Position numbers and translations under genes: made by a program | In this document: positions 40,820 through 57,547 of the stretch, one piece after another | How positions within the stretch are numbered: the first letter of the stretch is position 1 | Layout of the letters: every line of letters starts with the position of its first letter | Notes under the pieces: model-generated | Databases searched by the model: none | What the model was told of the DNA's origin: nothing | What the model saw: the letters and a program-made list of their open reading frames with translations, nothing else | Assembly: GCF_001485435.1 (NCBI RefSeq) | Contig: NZ_BCMS01000001.1 | Coordinates: 815,501-879,500 of the forward strand | Source of the DNA: Deinococcus grandis | GTDB taxonomy: Bacteria > Deinococcota > Deinococci > Deinococcales > Deinococcaceae | Reading direction: 5' to 3' | DNA length: 64,000 nt

Positions 40820-42645
40820 GCCTCCACCGGCCCGGCCAGCAGCGCGGCCTCACCCGGACTCAGGTGCAGCTCGCCCAGCGCGGCGGGCGCGTGCAGGTCC
40901 CCCTCGGAGTGCAGCAGCACCTCCGGCGGCAGCGCGAACGGCAGCGCCAGCAGCCCCGGCGTGAGCGGCGTGTGCGTCAGGTTCCACAGCAGGACCCGCA
41001 CGCCCTGCTGGGTCTCCCAGCGTACCCACAGCGCCTCCCCGGCCCCGGTGTCCACCGCGCCCGCCCGGATGAAGCGGCGCGACCGCTCCCGCAGCACCGG
41101 ATCCTCCCGGCGCAGGCGCAGCAGGTGGCGGTACAGCGCCAGTGTGCGCCCGTGCTCGCCCTCCCCGCGCTCGGCCCAGTTCAGCTTCGCGCTCTCGAAC
41201 GTCCCGGCGGCCTGCGGGTCCGGCACGTTCAGCGTGCTGAAGCCCGAGAAGTACGCGAACTCGCGCTGCCGTCCCTCGGTCACCATCTGCCCCAGTTCCC
41301 CGGCGTGGTCGCTGAAGAACGGGAAGGGCGTGCTCGCCGCCCACTCCTGCCCCTGGAACAGCAGCGGCGTCATCGGCAGCGACAGCAGCAGCGTGCTCGC
41401 CCCGCGGTACTCGGCCAGCGTCACGGACTCGAAGTGATGCAGGCGGTCCCCCAGCGCGCGGTTGCCCACCTGATCATGGTTCTGGATGCAGTACACGAAG
41501 CTCGGCGCCTCCAGACCGGTCGCGGGTTTTCCACGGTGGTGTTCCTCGCCGGTCACGTTCCAGAACTGCCCCTGGTACTGCCAGCCGCGGTTGATCACCT
41601 CCGACAGTTCACGCGCGCCGCCCCGGAAGCCCCCGTAGTAGCCCTCCTGCTCCTCGGTCAGGGTCACGCGCACCTCATGATGGAAGTCGTCCACCCAGAT
41701 GCCGTCCAGGCCGGTCTCGGTGACCAGTTCCGGCAGGTTGCGGTGATCCTCGGCCAGCAGGATGTGGCGGCCGCCCAGCGCGTGCGTCTCGCGCGCCAGT
41801 TCATGCAGGATGTGCTCCTCGCTGTCGTCCTGCATGCTGGCCGTCGCGTCCAGCCGCAGCCCGTCGAAGCGGTAGTCCTGCAGCCACATCCGCGCGTTCC
41901 CGGTGACATACCGGCGCATGTGTGGCTCGGCGTAGTCCAGGCCCTGCCCCCACGCCGTGTGGAAACGGTCCGTGAAGTACGACGGGCTGTAGCTCGTCAG
42001 GTAGTTCCCGTCCGGCCCGAAGTGGTTGTACACCACGTCCAGGAACACCGCGAGCCCCAGGCCGTGCGCAGCGTCCACGAACGCCATGAGGTCCTCGGGG
42101 CGGCCGTACGGCGCGAACGGCGCGAACAGCGCCACGCCGTCGTACCCCCAGCCCCGCTCGCCGGGGAAGGCCGCGACCGGCATCATCTGGATCGCGGTCA
42201 CGCCCAGGTCCACCAGCTCCGGCAGCCGCTCCTGCGCGGCGCGGTACGTGCCTTCCGGGGTGAACGTGCCCACGTGCAACTCGTAGAACACGCATTCGGC
42301 CAGCTCCCGCCCGGTCCAGTCCGGGTGCCGCCACTCGTACTCGGAGAAATCCACGACCTCCGAGTCGCCGTGCACGCCGTGCGGCATGAACCGCGCGTAC
42401 GGGTCCGGCAGCGCCTGCCCGTCCAGCTCGAAGCAGTAGCGGGTGCCCGCCCCGACCGGCAGTACCGTCTCGAAATACGCGCCGGGCCGCGGCTCCATCA
42501 CGTGCGACTCGCCCCCGATCCGCACGCACATCCGCCCAGCGCGGGTACTCCAGGCCCGGAAGCGCGTCTCCCGGCCCCCCGGCAGGAGTTGCGCCCCCAG
42601 GCGGGAGCGCTGACGCTGAGTCCCTGGCTGTTCCGACGTGGTCAT
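40816..42645 (-). CDS. treZ: Malto-oligosyltrehalose trehalohydrolase
   Basis: 609 residues. ATG 42645 is chosen over a GTG 18 bases upstream since GGAGGG lies between them. N-terminal CBM48/isoamylase-like beta domain (GGRETRFRAWSTRAGRM), YELHVGTFTPEGTY, DVVYNHFGPDGNYL, GLRLDATASMQDD (nucleophile Asp), ILLAEDHRN (acid Glu) and IQNHDQVGNRA. Cleaves trehalose from the TreY product. Trehalose is a desiccation protectant, consistent with the host type. Confidence 0.96.
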
Positions 42646-42904
42646 GACTGTTCCCTCCTGCACGCCCGTCCGGGCGCATCAGGACAGCCTAGAGGCGCGC
42701 CGCCACCCGCCCGATGATAGGAACCCTAAGACGTGCCCGGCTTCCGGCCACCTGCATAGGCGACTGCGCCGCCCGGTGTCCAGCGGTTCGACCCGTCTGG
42801 AAGGGCAGATACGGTCCTCGCTGGGCAATCTGTCAACATGAGAATTCTGCCAAGTCAATGGGCCAGCCTCCCGCAGGAGACCGGCCCGTTTTCAAGGGTT
42901 GTGC
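42646..42904. other. 259-bp spacer between rnr and treZ
   Basis: No gene is visible. It holds the likely treZ control region (TATCAT and TAGGCT boxes on the minus strand around 42715 and 42695) and an imperfect hairpin GGGCCAGCCTCC/GGAGACCGGCCC (about 42861-42890) just after the rnr stop. A GGTTCGACCC stretch near 42787 resembles a T-loop but no tRNA can be folded around it. Confidence 0.5.
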
Positions 42905-47128
<4,224 letters not shown>

Positions 47129-47370
47129 GTACGTTCCTGGTCACTCAGGACGCGCCCGTGGGGGTTAACTCGTGTGAGACGCACTTCTCAGACTGACGCT
47201 GGCGTGCGCGCGACCCGTCCACGGGCAGCAGGTGTTCGCTATCCTCGGGTTGCGCCCTCCGTCCAGCGTCAGTCAGCGGGTGCTGAGCGGTGAGTGGGCG
47301 GGGGCGCTGTCCTGAACCCGGCAGCCCGCTCAGCATATCACGCGCCTTCCGGGCTCATCTGACGCGAACT
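47129..47370 (-). other. Structured upstream region of rnr
   Basis: 242 bp without a gene. Two long-range inverted repeats: ACTGACGCTGG/CCAGCGTCAGT (47192-47202 with 47263-47273) and TGCTGAGCGG/CCGCTCAGCA (47281-47290 with 47326-47335). A TATGCT box lies at the far end (about 47332). If transcription starts there the rnr mRNA has a 5' leader of about 190 bases with at least one stable stem, unlike the leaderless genes around it. Confidence 0.5.
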
Positions 47371-48150
<780 letters not shown>

Positions 48151-48286
48151 CACCCCCCACCCTAGCGTGAACGGGCCGCTGCCCCCGCCAGGAGCGGTAC
48201 CGCTTCCACGCGCGACAGGACACATGAAGACCCCTTCGCGCAACTCTGAACGCGGTTCACCCGGCGTCTGTTACGCTGAACCCACC

Positions 48287-48595
<309 letters not shown>

Positions 48596-48602
48596 TACGG
48601 GC

Positions 48603-48731
48603 TCCGGTTGAAAGGTTTGCAAAATCTTTCAACCCGAGCGGAGCGAGCAGGAGGGAAACGGGTTCCGGGCGTGGAGTTGGCAACACGGTGCTGTCCCGGG
48701 TTGTCAACGAAACAAACGGAATCCGTGTAAG
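48603..48731 (-). repeat. Interspersed repeat, copy D
   Basis: Inverted copy: hairpin GGTTGAAAG/CTTTCAACC (48606-48614 with 48626-48634), the CGAGCGGAGCGAGCAGGAGG box, CGGGTTCCGGGCGTGGAG, a degraded version of the GTTGACAACCCG stem, and ACGGAATCCGTGT at the end. It directly follows the stop of the 102-residue gene. The rest up to 48779 is featureless GC-rich sequence. Confidence 0.9.
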
Positions 48732-48779
48732 GACCTCAGGCGGCGGGGCGCGGACGTCTGCCCGCGCCCCGCCGCCCGT

Positions 48780-49931
48780 TCAGGTCGTCGGCACGGTCCC
48801 CAGCCGCCGCGTCGCCTCACGCAGCACCTCGGGCGGCTGCACCAGCGCGAACCGCACGAAGCCCTCGCCACCCGCCCCGAAGGCCGCGCCGGGACTGATC
48901 GCCACCCCCGTCGACTCGGCGGCGCGCACCGCGAACGCCACGCTGTCCCGCAGGCCCGGCACGCGCGCCCAGGCGTACATGCTCGCCTGCGGCAGTGCGA
49001 CCTCCCAGCCCAGCTCGCGCAGCGCGGGCACTAGCGCGTCCCGCCGCGCCTCGAACACCGCCGCGCCCGCCCGGCCCACCGCGTCCGGCAACCCCAGCGC
49101 GTGCGCCGCCGCCCGCTGAATGCCCAGGTACGGATGGAAATCAATGGCGCCCTTCACGCGCGCCAGCGCCGCGATCACGCCCGCGTCCCCCGCCGCGAAG
49201 CCTACCCGGAAGCCGCCCATGTGGTGCGTCTTGCTCAGCGAGTGCAGCTCCACCACACCCTCCAGCCCGGCCTCCAGCGCACTCGGCGCGCGGTACGCCC
49301 CGAAGGTCAGTTCCGCGTACGGGTGGTCATGCACCAGCAGCGTCCCCCGCGCCCGGCACCACGCCGCCGCCCGCCGGAAGAACGCCGCGTCCGCCACCGC
49401 CGACGTCGGATTGTTCGGGTAGTTCAGCAGCAACGCGCGCGGCCGGACGCCCACCGGCACCGCATCCAGATCCGGCAGGAAGCCCGCCTGCGGCCGCAGG
49501 GGAAGCGTCACCACGTTCAGGCCCGCCACCGCCGCCGCCCCCAGGTACGGCGGGTAGCACGGGTCCGGCAGCAGCAGCGTATCCCCCGGATCGGTCACCG
49601 CCAGCAGCAGATGCGCCAGCCCCTCCTGCGCGCCGATCAGCGGCAGCACCTCCCGCGCCGGATCCACCGCCACCCCGAAACGCCGCGCCAGATACCCCGC
49701 CGCCGCCTCCCGCAGCGGCGCCGTGTCGCTGAACAGCGGGTACCGGTACGTCCCCGCGTCCCGCGTCGCCCCGCGCAGCACCTCCAGCACCGCGTCCGGC
49801 GGCGGCAGGTCACTGCTGCCGATACTCAGATCCACGATGCCCAGGCCCGCCACCCGCGCCCGCCCCTTCGCGGCGTCCATCAGCGCAAACACGCTTCCCG
49901 GCACCGCCGCCGCCCGTCGTGACTCCCACAT
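48780..49931 (-). CDS. PLP-dependent aminotransferase, class I/II
   Basis: 383 residues. ATG 49931 follows TAGGCT by 7 bases. Fold-type I motifs: LNYPNNPTSAVAD, HDHPYAELTFGAY, SLSKTHHMGGFRVGF (PLP-binding Lys in SLSKT) and FVRFALVQPPEVL. The LSIGSSDLPPP start and overall style match LL-diaminopimelate/aspartate-type aminotransferases, as used in lysine or aspartate-family metabolism. The substrate is not certain. Confidence 0.85.
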   Translation of the reverse strand: MWESRRAAAVPGSVFALMDAAKGRARVAGLGIVDLSIGSSDLPPPDAVLEVLRGATRDAGTYRYPLFSDTAPLREAAAGYLARRFGVAVDPAREVLPLIGAQEGLAHLLLAVTDPGDTLLLPDPCYPPYLGAAAVAGLNVVTLPLRPQAGFLPDLDAVPVGVRPRALLLNYPNNPTSAVADAAFFRRAAAWCRARGTLLVHDHPYAELTFGAYRAPSALEAGLEGVVELHSLSKTHHMGGFRVGFAAGDAGVIAALARVKGAIDFHPYLGIQRAAAHALGLPDAVGRAGAAVFEARRDALVPALRELGWEVALPQASMYAWARVPGLRDSVAFAVRAAESTGVAISPGAAFGAGGEGFVRFALVQPPEVLREATRRLGTVPTT

Positions 49932-49965
49932 GCCCCGCAGCCTAGAGCATGCGCGGCCCACACCG

Positions 49966-49998
49966 AAAAAACGCCTGCCCCGGACGGAGGCAGGCGTT
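49966..49998 (-). terminator. Rho-independent terminator of the secreted 134-residue gene
   Basis: Minus strand: AACGCCTGCC/GGCAGGCGTT, 10-bp stem, then TTTTTT. Follows the stop at 50019 by about 20 bases. Confidence 0.88.
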
Positions 49999-50018
49999 CA
50001 CCCTGGCAGGCCAGCGTC

Positions 50019-50423
50019 TTACTCGCCGTACGCGGCGCCGTACACCGGGAGCTGCACGGTGGTCAGCGTCGTGCTGCCCGAGTTCACAGCGATCTGCGCG
50101 AGGCTGTTCACGTTGCTGGCGGTGCTGTCACGCGTCACCGAGACGTGCAGCAGCGCGTAGCTGCCCTGAGTGCTCACACTGTCGAGCGTCACGTACGTCC
50201 CGGCCGGCAGGCCACTCACGGCGATGCTCAGGTCACTCGGCACGCGATCTCCCAGGTCTGCCAGCGGCACCTCAATAGCCATCCAGCTGGACTCGGTGTA
50301 CAGGCCGTCGAACTGATTGCCGTCTCCGTCCGTGGCGTACACGTTGGCGGGGCTGGCGGCAAAGGCGGTGGCGGTGGCGGCGAGGCTCAGGGCAGCGGCG
50401 ACGGTCAGCAGCATCTTCTTCAT
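50019..50423 (-). CDS. Small secreted protein of unknown function
   Basis: 134 residues with a clear signal peptide (MKKMLLTVAAALSLAATATAFA). The mature part is a Ser/Thr-rich beta domain with no Cys. AAAGGAGA gives a strong ribosome site before ATG 50423. Lies head to head with the DUF2721 gene (147 bp apart) and has its own terminator. Function unknown. Confidence 0.75.
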   Translation of the reverse strand: MKKMLLTVAAALSLAATATAFAASPANVYATDGDGNQFDGLYTESSWMAIEVPLADLGDRVPSDLSIAVSGLPAGTYVTLDSVSTQGSYALLHVSVTRDSTASNVNSLAQIAVNSGSTTLTTVQLPVYGAAYGE

Positions 50424-50570
50424 GGTGGGTCTCCTTTTCGATCCGGGTGCGGCGCTCGCCGCTGCCCTTCTCCTGGGTCAAAGGATGACGGGGGCCCGTG
50501 CAGGGTTCTCGCAGGGAACGTGCAGATTTTTCGAAGGCGTCCCAGTGGGGTTTCAGCGTACCTTCATGGC

Positions 50571-51113
50571 ATGGCCGACGCGAACCTGCAGGTCCTGACC
50601 GCCATGATCACCCCGGCCGTACTGATCAGCGGCGCGGGCACACTGCTCATGAGCACCAGCAGCCGCCTGGGCCGCGTGACCGACCGCGTGCGGCACCTCA
50701 CGGCGCGTTTCAAGGTGCTCGTCAGCGACGAGGGCCGCGCCGAGGCGCTCGCGCGGGACGAGAAACGCCTGATCGTCAAGCAGCTCCCCCGGCTGGCGCG
50801 GCGCAGCCGCATCATCGTGCGCGCCATGACGGCCCTGTACCTCGCGGTGGCGCTGCTCGTCCTGACCAGCATCCTGATCGGCGGCAGCGCCCTGCTCGGC
50901 GCCCAGGCCGGACCACTGCCGGTCATCCTGGCCATCGCGGGCGCGGCCTCCCTCGCGTACGGGGCACTCCTGCTGAGCTTCGAGACGCGCCTCAGCGCCC
51001 GCACGACCCGGGAGGAGATGCAGTTCCTCATCACCCTCGGGGACCACTACGCCGGTCTGTACGACGAGGCGCTGATGACCAGCGTCCTACGGGGCGTGGA
51101 AGAGAGCCGTTAA
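50571..51113 (+). CDS. DUF2721 membrane protein
   Basis: 180 residues. ATG 50571 follows TACCTT by 6 bases. Family pattern: LTAMITPAVLISGAGTLLMS, TSSRLGRVTDRVRHL, two central membrane segments (about 90-112 and 118-138), and a C-terminal charged helix. Function not established. Confidence 0.85.
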   Translation: MADANLQVLTAMITPAVLISGAGTLLMSTSSRLGRVTDRVRHLTARFKVLVSDEGRAEALARDEKRLIVKQLPRLARRSRIIVRAMTALYLAVALLVLTSILIGGSALLGAQAGPLPVILAIAGAASLAYGALLLSFETRLSARTTREEMQFLITLGDHYAGLYDEALMTSVLRGVEESR

Positions 51114-51132
51114 TTCCCGCTACGCTGCCCGC

Positions 51133-51417
51133 ATGCCCCTGACGTTCACCGCCGAGCTGTTCCACTGGCGGGGTCCCGCCCCGCACTACTTCCTGCGAGT
51201 GCCAGAAGAGCTGGTGCCGGATCTGAAGGACGCCGCGCGGTTCGTGACGTACGGCTGGGGCATGATCCCCTGCGAGGCAGTCGTGGGGGCGACCCGCTTC
51301 CGCACATCGATCTTCCCGAAAGACGGCGGGTACCTGCTGCCGGTGAAGGTCGCGGTGCGCCGCGCGGAGTCGCTGGAGGAGGGGCAGGCGGTCACGGTGA
51401 GCGTCACGCCTGGGTGA
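51133..51417 (+). CDS. DUF1905 protein
   Basis: 94 residues, one small beta-barrel domain: FTAELFHWRGPAPHYFLRVP, GWGMIPCEAVVGATRFRTSIF and PKDGGYLLPVKVAVRRAE are typical of DUF1905. TACGCT is 6 bases before ATG 51133. Function unknown. Confidence 0.88.
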   Translation: MPLTFTAELFHWRGPAPHYFLRVPEELVPDLKDAARFVTYGWGMIPCEAVVGATRFRTSIFPKDGGYLLPVKVAVRRAESLEEGQAVTVSVTPG

Positions 51418-51476
51418 CCCGCCCGGCGGAGGGGTGACCTGTCTACACACGCCCCCTGCCCCTGCGGGCCGCGCGC

Positions 51477-51482
51477 TATGCT
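51477..51482 (+). promoter_or_regulatory. -10 box TATGCT of the trp operon
   Basis: TATGCT ends 7 bases before the leader peptide ATG (51490). The trp message would thus begin at or just before the leader peptide start codon. No clear -35 is visible. Confidence 0.6.
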
Positions 51483-51489
51483 GCCACGC

Positions 51490-51537
51490 ATGACCGTGTC
51501 CGGTGCGTGGTGGTGGCCCAGAAACTCCTGGGTCTGA
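51490..51537 (+). CDS. trpL: trp operon leader peptide, 15 residues
   Basis: Encodes MTVSGAWWWPRNSWV, with three consecutive Trp codons at 51508-51516 and a fourth at 51529. It is followed by TGA and then by the overlapping hairpins of an attenuator. Four Trp in 15 residues directly before trpE leaves little doubt. There is no room for a ribosome site before the ATG if transcription starts after TATGCT, so translation would be leaderless. Confidence 0.88.
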   Translation: MTVSGAWWWPRNSWV

Positions 51538-51602
51538 TCACGCTTGTCGCCCCGACACTGCACAGACGCGCCCAGGTGGAACTCCCACCCGGGCGTTTTT
51601 TT
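51517..51602 (+). promoter_or_regulatory. trp transcription attenuator
   Basis: Segment 1 CCCAG (51517-51521) pairs with segment 2 CTGGG (51528-51532). Segment 2 CCTGGGT (51527-51533) can instead pair with segment 3 GCCCAGG (51570-51576). Segment 3 CGCCCAGGTGG (51569-51579) pairs with segment 4 CCACCCGGGCG (51585-51595), one mismatch, followed by seven T. Stalling at the Trp codons would cover segment 1, free segment 2 for 2:3 pairing and prevent termination; full translation to TGA 51535-51537 would cover segment 2 and allow termination. Confidence 0.88.
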
Positions 51603-51632
51603 GACCCCCCGCCCCCGAACCCCAGGAGACCC

Positions 51633-53050
<1,418 letters not shown>

Positions 53051-53057
<7 letters not shown>

Positions 53058-53078
53058 GTTGTGGGCAGTGGGTTGTGG
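53051..53078 (+). repeat. Heptamer array on the left of the four-helix-bundle gene
   Basis: GTTGTAG GTTGTGG GCAGTGG GTTGTGG. The trpE stop TAG (53055-53057) is in the first unit. In reverse orientation these units match the CCCACAG units at 53503-53530. Confidence 0.8.
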
Positions 53079-53086
53079 TGAAGGGA

Positions 53087-53488
53087 ATGACGGGCGCGAG
53101 TGGGCCGGGACGGATCCAGACGTTGGAGATCTGGCAGGACGGACTGAAGCTCGCTGAGGACGTCTACCGCTGCACGGCACGTTGGCCTGCGGACGAGCGG
53201 TACGGCCTGATCTCACAGGCCCGCCGGGCCGCGTCGTCCATCCCGACCAACCTCTCCGAGGGCGTGGGCCGCGGCAGTCCCGCCGAGATCGCCCGGTTCG
53301 GGCGGATCGCCCTGGGGTCCGCCTACGAACTCCACACCCTGCTGCACCTTGCCCACCGCCTGCATGACGCTGGCCCCGCCCCGGACGACGCCATCTTCAC
53401 CACGCTCGATTCCCTGACGAGGCGCATCGCCAGCTATGTCTCCTATCAGGACGCCCGCCATCAAAGGACGAAAGGACAGCCGAAATGA
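53087..53488 (+). CDS. Four-helix-bundle protein (23S rRNA intervening-sequence/Avd-like family)
   Basis: 133 residues. After IQTLEIWQDGLKLAEDVYR come the family signatures YGLISQARRAASSIPTNLSE and GVGRGSPAEIARFGRIALGS, then AYELHTLLHLAHRL. Four amphipathic helices, no catalytic residues. Proteins of this family are encoded in 23S rRNA intervening sequences and resemble the accessory protein of diversity-generating retroelements; their own function is unknown. It interrupts the trpE-trpG order, is bounded by inverted heptamer arrays, and its stop overlaps the trpG ATG (ATGA). Confidence 0.88.
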   Translation: MTGASGPGRIQTLEIWQDGLKLAEDVYRCTARWPADERYGLISQARRAASSIPTNLSEGVGRGSPAEIARFGRIALGSAYELHTLLHLAHRLHDAGPAPDDAIFTTLDSLTRRIASYVSYQDARHQRTKGQPK

Positions 53489-54134
53489 CCACCCCATCTG
53501 TTCCCACAGCCCACAGCCCACAGCCCACAGCCCGCCTCTTGCTGATCGACAACTACGACTCGTTCACGTTCAATCTGGTGCAGTATTTCGGGGCGCTGGG
53601 CGCGGAGTTGACGGTGTGGCGCAACGATGCGTTCTCGCTGGATGACGTGCGGGCGCTGAATCCGGATGCGATCGTGGTGTCGCCGGGGCCATGTACGCCC
53701 GCCGAGGCGGGGCAGAGCGTGGCCGTGATCCGCGAGCTGGGGGCAGAGGTGCCGGTGCTGGGCGTGTGCCTGGGGCATCAGAGTATCGGGGAGGCGTTCG
53801 GGGCGCAGGTAGGCCGCGCGCTGCTGCCGGTGCACGGGAAGACCAGTCCGGTGCGGCATGACGGCTCGGGCCTGTTCGCGGGCCTGCGGGACGGCGTGAC
53901 GGTCACGCGGTACCACTCGCTGGTGGTGCGCGACCTGCCGCCGGAGCTGGTGGCGACGGCGTGGACGACCGATCCGGGCGAGGAGGTCGTGATGGCGCTG
54001 CGCCACCGGGAGTTCCCGGTGTTCGGGGTGCAGTTCCACCCGGAGAGCATCGCGACGGAGGACGGGCTGGAGATGCTGCGGAACTTCCTGGCCGAGGTGC
54101 AGGCGTTCCGCGCGCGGCGGGAGGGAGTGGAGTG

Positions 54135-54135
<1 letters not shown>
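53485..54135 (+). CDS. trpG: Anthranilate synthase component II (glutamine amidotransferase)
   Basis: 216 residues. Class I amidotransferase: LLLIDNYDSFTFNLVQYF, VSPGPCTPAEAG, nucleophile Cys in GVCLGHQSIG, and His/Glu in QFHPESIATEDG. The first 16 residues (TTPSVPTAHSPQPTA) are encoded by the inserted heptamer array, not by trpG proper; family members begin near MILLIDNYDSF. Start ATG 53485 overlaps the four-helix-bundle stop. Supplies ammonia to TrpE. Confidence 0.95.
53503..53530 (+). repeat. Heptamer array on the right of the four-helix-bundle gene
   Basis: Four exact tandem copies of CCCACAG, inside the 5' end of trpG. Opposite in orientation to the array at 53051-53078. Confidence 0.9.
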
Positions 54136-55131
<996 letters not shown>

Positions 55132-55136
<5 letters not shown>

Positions 55137-55194
55137 TGGGTAATGGTTGATGGTTGATAGAGGAGAGCGGTCCAGCCTCTATCAACCATCAGCA
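55132..55194 (+). repeat. Inverted heptamer element at the trpD stop codon
   Basis: GTTGATG GGTAATG GTTGATG GTTGATA on the left (trpD TGA lies in the first unit), then GAGG, a 12-base centre, CCTC, and TATCAAC CATCAGC in inverted orientation. This looks like a small cargo-free version of the arrangement around the four-helix-bundle gene. Confidence 0.8.
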
Positions 55195-55230
55195 AAAAAG
55201 CCCCCGCATCCGAAGGTGCGGGGGGCTTTT
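55194..55230. terminator. Bidirectional rho-independent terminator (trpD / rpsI)
   Basis: AAGCCCCCGCA (55198-55208) pairs with TGCGGGGGCTT (55217-55227 region). TTTT follows on the plus strand and a run of T on the minus strand. Confidence 0.88.
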
Positions 55231-55240
55231 CTCGCGGGGA

Positions 55241-56067
<827 letters not shown>

Positions 56068-56232
56068 CGTGAAACTCCGAAGTTGGGGGATTTGGCTGCG
56101 ACACGGTCCAGGCCGACGGGGGAGAAGGCTGCTGGCGTGTCCGGGTGCCTCCCGGTCATCTCGGCCCTACCAAGCGCGAGACACTAAACGCAAGGGTACC
56201 AGATGAGCGCTGGTGGGGCAAGTCACGTGGGA

Positions 56233-57051
56233 CTACCGGCCGGTCAGCAGGAAGCGCAGTGCGGCGGGCAGCCGGGCCGCCCAGGCACTCTCGTGGTGGG
56301 GGGCGGCCGGGTCGGCCTGGAAGCGCAGCCTCTCGCCCAGCCCCCGGGCCCTCAGGGTGTCCGCGAGGGTGTGCGCCTCGTCCCAGTAGGCGCGCATCCG
56401 GTTCGGGAATTCCGGGCTTTCCTGCCCGCCGATATCCACCCACACGCGCCCGGCCGGGAGGGGGGCCTGCTGCGCCTGCCGCAGCGAGAAGCCGCGGTTC
56501 GTCCAGAAGGCGGGGCTCATGATCCCGGCGTGCCCGAACACGTCGGGGCGGGTCAGCCAGGCGTGCAGGCTGATCACGCCGCCCATGCTGGAGCCGATTA
56601 CGACCGTGTCGTCCGGGCCGGGCCGCGTGCGGAACGCGGCGTCCACGGCGGGTTTCACCGTGCCAGTCAGGAACGCCACGTAGGCGTCGGCGCCGCCCCC
56701 GCCGCCCTGCGGGTAGTCGGTGTTCTCGACCGGGCTGTACTCGTGGAAGCGACGATCCCCACCGTTGGGGATGCCGACCGCGATGGCCTCGGTGCCCTGC
56801 GCGGCCAGGGCGTTCAGGGTCTCGTCGGCGCCCTACTCGCCGCTGTAACTGGTGGCCGCGTCGAACACGTTCTGCCCGTCGTGGAAGTACACGACCGGGT
56901 ACCGCCGCAACGTGTCCGCGTGATAGGAGGGCGGCAGCCACACCAGCACGGGCCGGGGCGCGTGGTGCGCGTCGCCGATGCCGTCCAGCTGCCAGAGGTC
57001 CCCGGTGACGGTGCTGTCTGCCCGGCGCGGGTAGGGCCGCCAGTTGCTCAC
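56233..57051 (-). pseudogene. Alpha/beta-hydrolase esterase (enterochelin-esterase-like) with an in-frame amber codon
   Basis: The frame runs from GTG 57051 (overlapping the aroQ stop as GTGA) to 56233, 272 codons, interrupted by TAG at 56833-56835. Upstream part: RPVLVWLPPSYHADTLRRYP, VVYFHDGQNVFDAATSYSGE. Downstream: GADETLNALAAQ, the nucleophile motif VIGSSMGGVISLHAW, and His in APHHESAW. A Trp (TGG) is usual at the stop position in this family, so one base change explains it. Either a recent pseudogene or a sequencing error. Confidence 0.8.
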
Positions 57052-57479
57052 GCCTGTCCCTCGACGAGTGCCTCCAGGCCCAGGCGGTAGCCGAGGAAGC
57101 CCAGGCCGCTGATCTTGCCGCGGCACACGGCGGCCGTGACGCTCCTGTGGCGGAATTCCTCGCGGGCGTCCACGTTGCTGATGTGCACCTCGATCACGGG
57201 GACGCGCTGCCCGGCGATGGCGTCGCGCAGCGCGTACGAGTAGTGGGTCAGCGCGCCGGGGTTCAGGACGATGCCGGTGAAGCCGTGCTCCTCGGCCTCG
57301 TGGATCCATTCGATGAGCTGGCCCTCGTAGTTGCTCTGGCGGCAGGTGACGGCCTGCCCGAGTTCCGCGCCCCAGGCGTCGCACTGGCGTTCCAGGTCTT
57401 CGAGGGTCTGGGAGCCGTACACGCCGGGTTCCCGCAGGCCGAGTCGGTTGAGGTTGGGGCCGTTCAGCACGAGCAGCAT
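57048..57479 (-). CDS. aroQ: 3-dehydroquinate dehydratase, type II
   Basis: 143 residues. LVLNGPNLNRLGLREPGVYG (catalytic Tyr), QSNYEGQLIEWIH, NPGALTHYSYALRDAI, EVHISNVDAREEFRHRS (His). TACGCT is 6 bases before ATG 57479, so despite lying behind aroB it appears to have its own leaderless promoter. Confidence 0.96.
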   Translation of the reverse strand: MLLVLNGPNLNRLGLREPGVYGSQTLEDLERQCDAWGAELGQAVTCRQSNYEGQLIEWIHEAEEHGFTGIVLNPGALTHYSYALRDAIAGQRVPVIEVHISNVDAREEFRHRSVTAAVCRGKISGLGFLGYRLGLEALVEGQA

Positions 57480-57547
57480 GCCCGCAGCGTACCGCCCCCG
57501 GCGTGTGGGCCAGGGGCGGATTGTGCAGCCCGGACGGATGGGGGCGG

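Noticed and set aside
42775..42800. T-loop-like GGTTCGACCC in the rnr-treZ spacer
   Set aside because: No acceptor, D or anticodon arm can be folded around it, so not a tRNA.
48180..48245. Longer exonuclease III start (31 extra residues)
   Set aside because: The extension is Gly/Pro-rich and lacks similarity; the TAGGGT box and the family N-terminus fit ATG 48150.
51507..51632. Upstream in-frame extension of trpE through the attenuator
   Set aside because: It would run through the terminator hairpin; the leader peptide in another frame and the ribosome site at ATG 51633 explain the region better.
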